Positions 1 to 5,775 of a stretch of DNA of 6,989 bases are shown piece after piece; positions within the stretch are counted from its first letter, which is position 1; the number at the start of each line of letters is the position of its first letter. The position numbers were made by a program, and so were the translations under genes. Source of the DNA: an uncultured Pseudomonadota bacterium. GTDB taxonomy: Bacteria; Lernaellota; Lernaellaia; Lernaellales; Lernaellaceae. The stretch covers positions 1 through 6,989 of the forward strand of contig CALBTQ010000280.1 of assembly GCA_937967875.1 (NCBI GenBank). The letters run 5' to 3'. The notes below the pieces were generated by a model. It searched no databases and was not told the DNA's origin. It saw only the letters and a list, made by a program, of their open reading frames with translations.

Positions 1-43
1 ACCGAGATCTACACTCTTTCCCTACACGACGCTCTTCCGATCT
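1..43 (+). other. Untrimmed Illumina TruSeq P5-side adapter (artefact)
   Basis: These bases are identical to the last 43 bases of the 58-base Illumina TruSeq universal adapter, including ACACTCTTTCCCTACACGAC and the terminal GCTCTTCCGATCT. The genomic insert begins at base 44. This is library-construction sequence left at a contig end. It happens to contain no stop in the frame of the following gene, so a gene caller could read a false N-terminus through it. Confidence 0.98.
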
Positions 44-1087
44 AAAATCATTGAGGAATACGGAACCGCCGTAAAAGCTTTGAATGAATTGGATGAGGGT
101 TTTTTCGGTAAGGTTGCTGAAATAACCAATGCCAAGACGGCTGAATACCGGGCCAAAATCGACGCCCTGAAGCCAAAGCCGAAAGACATGTTCGAGACAA
201 CCGAAGAATACGACAAACGTGTATCCAAGGCCGATGAAGGCATGCGTTCCCTTGAGATGGAACGGGACAGATTGATTGAAGAAGGGAAAAACGAAATTTG
301 GCAAAAATTGGCCGAGCAACGCCAAAATCTTTTTGATAAAATAACAAGTTTGCGGTTGAAGGAATATTTGGTTCCGAAAGAGTCGGTTAATTTTACGCCT
401 CGTCACTACGATGCCGACAGGGAAAAAATGACTGCCGATATCACGTTTACATGTTCCGAACTGAATCCAAAAAACTACTCCGCCGTTTTTTTTGTTCCCA
501 GAGAAAAAGCAAAAATTATTTTTGAAAATCCCGAAACTGCGGAACCGGTGGTGACGATCGGCCTCAGGGATAATGATTTCATTGTTAAACGGGTAATTTT
601 AAAATCTTCTGAAATTTCCTATCCGGCCACAATGGGATACCGTTTGCCGCCCAGAGGTTATTATTCAGCGATTACCGGGATCGAATGGCGAGCAAAGGAG
701 GAAGGTGGCGCATACGACTATTGCACGGGAGTGTATTGGTCGTTTGCCAACGACTCGCTGAAGGAATTTCCGGATCATGAAGGATGGAGATTGCCGACCC
801 CAACAGAATTTAAACAGTTGTTTCCCGAACAACCCAAAAGAGCTCAATCATTTGCACATCGAATGTTTGGTTTTTTCCCAAAATGCTATCATCATGATAT
901 TGCTGGACGGCGTCGCAAATGGAATCCGGCGAGTTCAATATGGTCCTCCGAGCCGGCGGATAGACCCGGCGACTATGCAATATTGCATCTTTATGAAAAT
1001 AAAAATGATAAAATAAAGATTGCTACTCTTCCCGGTGAATGCAATTACGGTTTGATCCTCTATGTAAGGAACCTTCGTAAGGATTAA
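44..1087 (+). CDS. DUF1566-like domain protein, 5'-truncated by the contig end
   Basis: The frame is open from base 44, where the adapter ends, to the TAA at 1085-1087. That gives 347 residues of a longer protein. The only late start candidate, TTG at 80, has no convincing ribosome site, and coding-like sequence (KIIEEYGTAVKA) precedes it, so the true start is missing. Residues 1-110 are charged and probably helical or coiled-coil, and contain the pattern MFETTEEYDKRV. Residues about 115-185 look like a beta-rich segment (RHYDADREK, then VVTIGLRDNDF). The C-terminal part (about 205-347) has hallmarks of DUF1566 and Fibrobacter-type paralogous domains, which have a C-type-lectin-like fold: GWRLPTPTEFKQLF near 247-260, SIWSSEP near 298-304, and a final YVRN. 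The cellular role is unknown. It converges on pyrD and is much more AT-rich than its neighbours: two sampled 60-base lines gave 38% and 35% GC. Any signal peptide would lie in the missing part. Confidence 0.75.
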   Translation, partial: KIIEEYGTAVKALNELDEGFFGKVAEITNAKTAEYRAKIDALKPKPKDMFETTEEYDKRVSKADEGMRSLEMERDRLIEEGKNEIWQKLAEQRQNLFDKITSLRLKEYLVPKESVNFTPRHYDADREKMTADITFTCSELNPKNYSAVFFVPREKAKIIFENPETAEPVVTIGLRDNDFIVKRVILKSSEISYPATMGYRLPPRGYYSAITGIEWRAKEEGGAYDYCTGVYWSFANDSLKEFPDHEGWRLPTPTEFKQLFPEQPKRAQSFAHRMFGFFPKCYHHDIAGRRRKWNPASSIWSSEPADRPGDYAILHLYENKNDKIKIATLPGECNYGLILYVRNLRKD

Positions 1088-1109
1088 AAATCTATTGCAC
1101 CTGTGTACG

Positions 1110-1131
1110 CCGGTCGAGTTGCGGTCGCCGG
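1110..1131. other. Small imperfect hairpin between convergent genes
   Basis: CCGG-t-CGA pairs with TCG-CCGG around a 7-base loop, giving 7 pairs with one bulged base. It lies between the 3' ends of the DUF1566-like gene and pyrD, where a shared terminator would be expected. Neither strand has a T-run after the stem, so it is not a standard intrinsic terminator. The rest of the 1088-1169 gap shows nothing else clear. Confidence 0.25.
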
Positions 1132-1169
1132 AAATGATTGCCAACTGCGATAGACATCCTTGAAATATT

Positions 1170-2096
1170 TCAGGCGCGGAACGTCCCTACCAAATCGGCC
1201 AGATCCGTATATTCATGTGCAGCGAGCCATTCTTCCATTTCATTGGCGATCAACAGCGGGGCGCGCGGATCGCGGAAGTTCGCCGTGCCTACCTGCACCG
1301 CGCGGCAGCCCACGCGAATGAACTCGAGCGCGTCGCGTCCGTTGTCGATGCCGCCGATGCCGATCACCGGCACGTCGACCGCCCGCACCGTGCGCCAGGC
1401 CAGGTGCAGCGCCACCGGTTTGATCGCCGGACCGCTCAGGCCGCCGGTCACATTGCCCAGTTTCGGCAGGCCGGTTTCCAAATCCATGGCGATGCCCAAC
1501 AAGGTGTTGATCGCCGATAGCGAATCGGCGCCGGCTTCGACCGCAACCTTGGCCATCGCCGCGATGTTGGTGACGTTGGGCGACAACTTGACCATCACAT
1601 GTTTGTCGGTCGCACCGCGAATCTTCGCGACCAGCGCCCCCAGCATGTCCGGTTGCGTGCCGTAGACCAGCCCGCCGGCCTTGACGTTGGGACAACTCAC
1701 GTTGATCTCCAGACCGCTCACGCCGTCGCCGCGCGACGAACTGAGCCGCTCGACGACCAGCAGGTAGTCGTCGTCGCTTTCGCCGTATACGTTGGCAACG
1801 ACCGTCGCGCCCAGATCGCGCAGGCGCGGCAGTTTCTGCGTCAGAAAATTCTCGATGCCCGGATTCTGCAAGCCGATGGAGTTGAGCATCCCGGCGGCCG
1901 TTTCCACGATGCGCGGCGGCTTGTTGCCCGCGCGCGGCAGCGGCGAAATGCCTTTGACGACCACCGCGCCGATTGCGGAGAGGTCGGTCAGGTCTTCGTA
2001 TTCCAGGCCGTACCCGTAGGTGCCCGACGCCGCCATTACCGGGTTGGCCAGCACAAGGCCGCGGCCGAGATCGACACTCATGTTCGGACGCTTCAT
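1170..2096 (-). CDS. pyrD: Dihydroorotate dehydrogenase, class 1B catalytic subunit
   Basis: This subunit oxidises dihydroorotate to orotate with FMN, the fourth step of UMP synthesis. In class 1B enzymes electrons pass through PyrK to NAD+ in the cytoplasm. The 308-residue length is normal for the family. Visible motifs are ASGTYGYG (23-30), VKGISPLPRAGN (47-58), the substrate-loop region NSIGLQNPG (72-80), and INVSCPNVK (131-139), whose Cys135 is the class 1 catalytic base. KLSPNV (170-175), GIGGI (246-250) and QVGTANF (268-274) are the FMN/phosphate side of the TIM barrel. The cysteine base, with pyrK next door, separates it from membrane-bound class 2 enzymes, which use serine. The ATG start overlaps the pyrK stop as ATGA. 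There is no strong ribosome site, which suggests translational coupling. A second in-frame ATG five codons later is possible. Confidence 0.96.
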   Translation of the reverse strand: MKRPNMSVDLGRGLVLANPVMAASGTYGYGLEYEDLTDLSAIGAVVVKGISPLPRAGNKPPRIVETAAGMLNSIGLQNPGIENFLTQKLPRLRDLGATVVANVYGESDDDYLLVVERLSSSRGDGVSGLEINVSCPNVKAGGLVYGTQPDMLGALVAKIRGATDKHVMVKLSPNVTNIAAMAKVAVEAGADSLSAINTLLGIAMDLETGLPKLGNVTGGLSGPAIKPVALHLAWRTVRAVDVPVIGIGGIDNGRDALEFIRVGCRAVQVGTANFRDPRAPLLIANEMEEWLAAHEYTDLADLVGTFRA

Positions 2097-2896
2097 CGTT
2101 TATCATCCCAGGGAAGATGGTTGACGTCGAAAACCGGCCCTTCGTGGCACACGCGCTCGTAGCGGGCCTGGCCGTGTTCGTCCCGGCCCACCTCGATGGC
2201 GCAGCCGTAGCACGAGCCGACGCCGCAGGCCATCATCGTTTCCAGACTGACCTGTCCGGGTGCGCCGTAGCGGTAACACAGCTCCGCCACTGCCTTGAGC
2301 ATCGGCATCGGACCGCAGGCAAGCACCTGTATTTTCGCCGCGTCGCCGTTTTGCAGCGCAGCGGCGAGGGGCACGGTGATCAGCCCTTTCTCGCCGACGC
2401 TGCCGTCTTCGGTGGTCAACGTGACGGGCATGGCGAAATCGTCTTTGGTCGGCAGGTCGTCGGCGGTGCGTCCGCCGAAAAAGAGCAGCGTTTCAGCTTT
2501 GCGTTTTTGCAGAACGTCGGCCAGAAAAAGCAACGGCGCGATGCCGATGCCGCCGGCGACCAACAGGAACTTTTCCGCCTGTTCGGAAGGAGCGAACATG
2601 CCGTCGCCCAGCGGCCCCATCACGTTGAGCATTGTGCCGGGTTGTTGTTGCGTAAGGATTTTCGTACCTTCGCCGACGACCTTGAACAGCACCTGCACCT
2701 TGTCGTCGAGTACGCGGTGAATGCTGAACGGGCGGCGCAACAGCGGCGCGTTGGGGCCGGGGATTTCGAGCGACAGAAATTGTCCCGGTCGAGCCTCGTG
2801 CGCCAGTTCGGCAAACTCGACGGTCAGCCGGTAATAAAAATCGCTCAGCTTATCCATCACCAGTAGCGGCGCGTCCGCAATGAATTTCTTGCTCAC
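2093..2896 (-). CDS. pyrK: Dihydroorotate dehydrogenase electron-transfer subunit
   Basis: PyrK carries FAD and a [2Fe-2S] cluster and passes electrons from PyrD's FMN to NAD+ in the class 1B heterotetramer. The protein is 267 residues, typical for the family. It has a ferredoxin-reductase-like FAD domain with RRPFSIH (54-60) and GEGT (75-78), and a nucleotide-binding domain with AGGIGIAP (114-121) and ACGPMPM (193-199). The C-terminal cluster ligands are Cys224, 229, 232 and 250 (C-x4-C-x2-C-x17-C). The GTG at 2896 is chosen as start, rather than the longer open frame reaching 3046. It has an AAGGAG site 10 bases upstream, overlaps the rimI stop as GTGA, and the translation before it is Arg/Pro-rich and unlike PyrK. 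It is followed by pyrD with an ATGA overlap. Confidence 0.95.
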   Translation of the reverse strand: MSKKFIADAPLLVMDKLSDFYYRLTVEFAELAHEARPGQFLSLEIPGPNAPLLRRPFSIHRVLDDKVQVLFKVVGEGTKILTQQQPGTMLNVMGPLGDGMFAPSEQAEKFLLVAGGIGIAPLLFLADVLQKRKAETLLFFGGRTADDLPTKDDFAMPVTLTTEDGSVGEKGLITVPLAAALQNGDAAKIQVLACGPMPMLKAVAELCYRYGAPGQVSLETMMACGVGSCYGCAIEVGRDEHGQARYERVCHEGPVFDVNHLPWDDKR

Positions 2897-3357
2897 GACG
2901 GTTCGTCTCCTTGCCAACGGCGGGTGAGGATCAACGCGTCCTCGCCCGTATCGGTGTAGTAATTTTTGCGAATGAAGGATTGTTCGAATCCGGCCCGGCG
3001 GTACAGCGCCAGCGCGGCGTCGTTGGTCGGGCGTACTTCCAGCCAAACAATCTCCACGCCGCGTTGCCGGCCGCGCGCGATGGTTTCAGCCAGCAAGCGC
3101 GCTCCCAGGCCACGTCGCTGAAATTCCTCGTCGACGGCGATTTTCAAAAGGTGCAATTCGTCGGCGACGATGTACGACAAGCTGTAGCCGACGATCGCTG
3201 CGCCGTTCTTAATCGCGAGAAACAATGTGCTGTCGCGTTCCAGCGATGATTGCAGGCTGTCGATGTGCCAGGGAGTGGGAAAGGCCTCGACCTCGATGAC
3301 CATGATTTGTTCGAGGTCGTCGTGTGTTACGTCCTCGATCCGAAAATCGTCGCTCAC
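2893..3357 (-). CDS. rimI: RimI-type GNAT N-acetyltransferase
   Basis: This is a GNAT-fold acetyltransferase of the RimI family, which transfers acetyl from acetyl-CoA to protein N-termini, classically ribosomal protein bS18. The length of 154 residues is normal. Visible motifs are the N-terminal AFPTPW (25-30), the strand region DELHLLKIAV (66-75) as in RimI, the acetyl-CoA loop QRRGLGARLL (80-89), LEVRPTNDAALALYRRAGF (106-124), which carries the expected Glu107 and Tyr119, and the C-terminal RKNYYTDTGEDALIL (130-144) typical of RimI. It starts at GTG with AAAGGA five bases upstream, overlapping the stop of the preceding lipoprotein gene. Its TGA overlaps the pyrK GTG. The true substrate (S18 or other N-termini) cannot be read from sequence. 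Confidence 0.9.
   Translation of the reverse strand: MSDDFRIEDVTHDDLEQIMVIEVEAFPTPWHIDSLQSSLERDSTLFLAIKNGAAIVGYSLSYIVADELHLLKIAVDEEFQRRGLGARLLAETIARGRQRGVEIVWLEVRPTNDAALALYRRAGFEQSFIRKNYYTDTGEDALILTRRWQGDEPS
2907..2912 (-). promoter_or_regulatory. Ribosome binding site of pyrK
   Basis: AAGGAG lies inside the end of rimI, 10 bases before the GTG at 2896. It decides the pyrK start and supports re-initiation after rimI translation. Confidence 0.7.
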
Positions 3358-3362
3358 GATGA

Positions 3363-3368
3363 TCCTTT
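3363..3368 (-). promoter_or_regulatory. Ribosome binding site of rimI
   Basis: AAAGGA lies five bases before the GTG at 3357. Its first two bases belong to the TAA stop of the lipoprotein gene, so ribosomes ending there could re-initiate directly. Confidence 0.7.
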
Positions 3369-4935
3369 AATCATCTTCGTCGTCGAAGTCGCGATCGATC
3401 ACGCCAACCTGAATGCGGTAGGTGGTTTCGATGAAGTCCATCAGTTCCGCGAACAGATCGCCGTAATCGCCGCCGACTTCGTCGGCCGATTGATTGACGT
3501 AATAACCGTAACCGCGCCCGCCGTCGACCGCTCGCGAACCGTCGACGACCACGAGAATCGCCTGTTTGATCAGCAGGCGATTCGCCAGATCGCCCTGGTA
3601 GGTCAGCAGTTCCGCCCATTCGCGCACCGTGGTGTCGCAGTCGTGGAGCACGTAGACGATCGGGAAGACCTTCCATTCGCTGCGTTCGTCGAAGTAGCCG
3701 GCCGGGAAGCCGATGCCGTATTCGACGTCCGCGCCGAGCACGTCGCTGTAATACGAGCGTATCTGCCAGACGGCTTTGCTTTCCTTGGGCACGTTGTCGT
3801 ACAAGCCGTTGGGCATGCGCTGCGAGAGGAAGCTCAACGCATGATTCAGACGCGCCATGCGCCGGCCGTCGGCCGCGGCGCTCCACGGATCGCGGTAGTC
3901 GCCGGGCACTTGCAGATAGGCGATTTTTTCGCCGAACCACAGTTCCTGCGTCGGTACGTAGGTGGCGGAAAGGAAGTTCTCGTAGCGGCCCAGCTCGTTG
4001 GCGATGCAGAAGGATTCGCCGGGCGTCGCTTCGTCCAAGCGGCTTTCCAGACGCGCGGCGAGGGCGTCAGTCTGCGTCGCATAGCCCCATGGATCGCCGG
4101 GCAGCGCGTCCAGGTAGATGCTGCCGCGATAGCCGGGCGTGAAATCCAGCGCGGCGCCGGCCGCCAGCGAGTACGGATCGTTTGCCAGCCAATCGGCCAC
4201 GCGCGGATTGTCGTCGTAACTTCCGTTGCCTTCGCCGTAGTCGTCAGTGCCGTTGACGCCGTCGATGCCGTAGTCGTTGTACGGTTCGCCGTTGTCGTGC
4301 CGGCCGTTGCCGTTGCCGTCGGTGAACGGTTCGTGCAACTGCATGATGATCGGTTCGCCGGCGTCGCGACGGCCGTTGCCGTTCAGGTCGTGCGCCAACA
4401 GAAATTCAACCGGCAGCCCGGTGGCGTCGGCGAAGGACACCGAAGGGATCGTGCCGTTCGGATTGTCGGGGGTGACGATGCCCGGGTACGTATGCGGCGT
4501 GAAGTTGGCAAAATCGTCGCTTTCCACTTCCGGCGGATAGAAGTTGCTGTCCTCGTTGTCGTACAACGGGTTGCCGAACGCGCCGATCAAATCGCGCATG
4601 GCCAGCAGCCGTTCGCGGCGGGACAGGTCGTCGGGCCAATTGTCGAAGTCGGCCAGCAGCGCTTCCATTTCGCTTAATTGTCCGCGCAGGTCGGCCGGTC
4701 CGCCCAGGGCGACGGTCACGTTGAACATTTGTGGATCGTCCATCGTCAGGCGCAGAGCGGCCAGCGCGCCTTCGCCGAAACCCAACACGGCGCGGTAGTT
4801 GCCGGCGAAGGTTTCGTCGGAAATGTTCGTGCTGCACAGCGGTTCGGTGTCCACTTCGTCATAATCGCCGTTGTCGCAAGCGCAAGCTCCCCAAACGAGC
4901 AGGAGCGTGAAAATCCATAACCATTTGAAACGCAA
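3367..4935 (-). CDS. Putative lipoprotein; permuted, inactive esterase-like hydrolase
   Basis: No named family is recognised outright. The TTG at 4935 is chosen as start: GAGGAG lies seven bases upstream and the translation begins MRFKWLWIFTLLLVWGAC, a short lipoprotein-type signal with candidate acylated Cys18 (lipobox imperfect). The mature part is acidic. Residues about 45-80 read like the nucleophile-elbow segment of esterase-D-type hydrolases (YRAVLGFGEGALAALRL, then DPQMFNVTVALGGP), with Gly54 where Ser is expected. Residues about 182-244 are Asp/Asn/Gly calcium-loop-like repeats (DLNGNGRRDAGEP, DGNGNGRHDNGEP). SIYLDALPGDPWGY (272-285) resembles the acid-residue strand, and YLQVPGDYRDPW (340-351) the histidine region, with no His there. 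Residues 402-510 resemble the start of such hydrolases: EYGIGFPAGY, FPIVYVLHD, AILVVVDGSR, GYYVN, then AELMDFIETTYRI. The protein ends in an acidic tail directly after this. Export to the periplasm or outer membrane is inferred. The domain reading is by eye. Confidence 0.7.
   Translation of the reverse strand: MRFKWLWIFTLLLVWGACACDNGDYDEVDTEPLCSTNISDETFAGNYRAVLGFGEGALAALRLTMDDPQMFNVTVALGGPADLRGQLSEMEALLADFDNWPDDLSRRERLLAMRDLIGAFGNPLYDNEDSNFYPPEVESDDFANFTPHTYPGIVTPDNPNGTIPSVSFADATGLPVEFLLAHDLNGNGRRDAGEPIIMQLHEPFTDGNGNGRHDNGEPYNDYGIDGVNGTDDYGEGNGSYDDNPRVADWLANDPYSLAAGAALDFTPGYRGSIYLDALPGDPWGYATQTDALAARLESRLDEATPGESFCIANELGRYENFLSATYVPTQELWFGEKIAYLQVPGDYRDPWSAAADGRRMARLNHALSFLSQRMPNGLYDNVPKESKAVWQIRSYYSDVLGADVEYGIGFPAGYFDERSEWKVFPIVYVLHDCDTTVREWAELLTYQGDLANRLLIKQAILVVVDGSRAVDGGRGYGYYVNQSADEVGGDYGDLFAELMDFIETTYRIQVGVIDRDFDDEDD
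4301..4383 (-). repeat. Two 14-base direct repeats coding for calcium-loop-like motifs
   Basis: CGGCCGTTGCCGTT (plus-strand reading) occurs at 4301-4314 and again at 4370-4383. The copies are 69 bases (23 codons) apart and in frame. Each encodes the NGNGR core of an Asp/Asn/Gly loop in the lipoprotein. They look like an internal duplication of a protein motif. Confidence 0.65.
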
Positions 4936-4942
4936 AGGAAAT

Positions 4943-4948
4943 CTCCTC
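4943..4948 (-). promoter_or_regulatory. Ribosome binding site deciding the lipoprotein TTG start
   Basis: GAGGAG lies seven bases before the TTG at 4935. It picks this codon over the upstream ATG at 5019, which would put 28 unlikely residues before the signal peptide. Confidence 0.7.
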
Positions 4949-4976
4949 GTTAAAGGTCCGGGGCCAAAGTTGCGCA

Positions 4977-5006
4977 ATGCTAGCACCGGCGCGGGGCGAG
5001 TGTCAA
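4977..5006 (-). promoter_or_regulatory. Sigma70-like promoter of the lipoprotein-rimI-pyrK-pyrD unit
   Basis: A perfect -35 box TTGACA (5001-5006) is followed after 18 bases by TAGCAT (4977-4982, four of six to TATAAT). It lies in the 80-base gap downstream of the SurA-like gene. Transcription would begin near 4970, about 35 bases before the TTG start. The tight spacing of the following genes means this promoter could supply all four. Confidence 0.55.
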
Positions 5007-5015
5007 TCATTCGGC

Positions 5016-5711
5016 TCACTGGAAATTATCGCGTAAAATGACCAACTGCGCGCGGGCGCGGATCTCGGCAATATGATCTTGCAACTTCTGATTGTAAATC
5101 TCGCGTTCGGCGATTTTCTCGAGTTCGGCTTCATCGGCATCCGGATGTTTTTGCGCCAGTTCTTCCTCGTGTTCGGCGAAATAGGAATTGAGCGACAACT
5201 TAACCTGAATACCGATTTTCTTTTCCAGATATTGCTCGATCACCAGCCGCCGCTGAACGGTCCGGGCGATCGGCCGATAATACTTGTATGACACGTTCTC
5301 GGGAATCGGCACCTCGTCGTCGCGCAGTTCGTATTGCAACAACCATTGTTTATAGGCCTTTTCGCCGCCGAAGGATTCGCGAAACATACGCATCTCACTG
5401 GCGATCTTTTTCTCCGACACCTCGCCGAAGCCCATTTTCCGCGCCTGCAAATACAATAGCTTACACGCCAGAATTTCCTGAAACACTTGCTGGTCGGTGG
5501 GACGGTCCGGCGGCTCGGCCTGGCTGAACCACACCTTGGTGCGTTGCAGCATGACCCGCTCCACGCGCACGTCTTCCAGCGTGATGATCTCATTTTCCAA
5601 GGTGGCGACGATCGAATCGACCATGACCGAGTTGTCTTTGCCCGTCGCCGCGCCGGCCCAAACGGCCAGTATCGCCAGCAGGATCGTCACCGTAAAAACG
5701 CGCTTCATCAT
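5016..5711 (-). CDS. Exported SurA-N-like protein without a PPIase domain
   Basis: The 231-residue protein begins with a signal peptide (MMKRVFTVTILLAILAVWAG), probably cut near residues 21-24. The mature start, VDSIVATLENEIITLEDVR (31-49), is the pattern that opens SurA/PrsA-type periplasmic chaperones. The rest is charged, mostly helical sequence, with a likely coiled stretch at 178-225. No parvulin peptidyl-prolyl isomerase domain is visible and the protein stops at about half the length of SurA. The family and a role as periplasmic folding or outer-membrane-protein chaperone are inferred from the N-terminus only. Start choice: two consecutive ATGs follow AGGGAG by 5 or 8 bases. The open frame extends upstream to 5927, but that part overlaps the glycosyltransferase and is a shadow. 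The gene sits 64 bases after the glycosyltransferase and 80 before the lipoprotein. Confidence 0.75.
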   Translation of the reverse strand: MMKRVFTVTILLAILAVWAGAATGKDNSVMVDSIVATLENEIITLEDVRVERVMLQRTKVWFSQAEPPDRPTDQQVFQEILACKLLYLQARKMGFGEVSEKKIASEMRMFRESFGGEKAYKQWLLQYELRDDEVPIPENVSYKYYRPIARTVQRRLVIEQYLEKKIGIQVKLSLNSYFAEHEEELAQKHPDADEAELEKIAEREIYNQKLQDHIAEIRARAQLVILRDNFQ

Positions 5712-5716
5712 CGATA

Positions 5717-5722
5717 CTCCCT
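5717..5722 (-). promoter_or_regulatory. Ribosome binding site of the SurA-N-like gene
   Basis: AGGGAG lies five bases before the first of two adjacent ATG codons (5709-5711, 5706-5708). It fixes the start to one of these and excludes the longer upstream frame. Confidence 0.6.
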
Positions 5723-5775
5723 GAATAGAAACTACATACGGCATGCGCGTGTGAAACGCAAGCAAGGCGGGAAAA

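Noticed and set aside
80..82. TTG as the start of the DUF1566-like gene
   Set aside because: There is no convincing ribosome site, and the frame is open with coding-like sequence up to the adapter boundary, so the gene is truncated instead.
1161..1172. Perfect 12-base palindrome TGAAATATTTCA overlapping the pyrD stop
   Set aside because: It has no loop, is AT-rich and short, and is not followed by a T-run or accompanied by other copies. It is compatible with chance; not called as operator or terminator.
1138..2866. Several long plus-strand open frames opposite pyrD and pyrK
   Set aside because: The pyrD and pyrK motifs are unambiguous on the minus strand. The antisense translations are Arg/Ala/His-rich and match nothing recognisable.
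2897..3046. Upstream extension of the pyrK frame to 3046
   Set aside because: It lies wholly inside rimI in another frame, is Arg/Pro-rich, and lacks the ribosome site that the GTG at 2896 has.
3250..4677. A 475-codon open frame on the plus strand opposite the lipoprotein and rimI
   Set aside because: Its translation is dominated by Val/Ala/Arg runs with no motif. The opposite strand has a ribosome site, signal peptide and recognisable genes. It is a shadow of GC-rich codon use.
5712..5775. Possible promoter TTGCGT-17-TATGTA before the SurA-like gene
   Set aside because: Only three of six bases match at each box, too weak to call. The gene may be read from the glycosyltransferase side.
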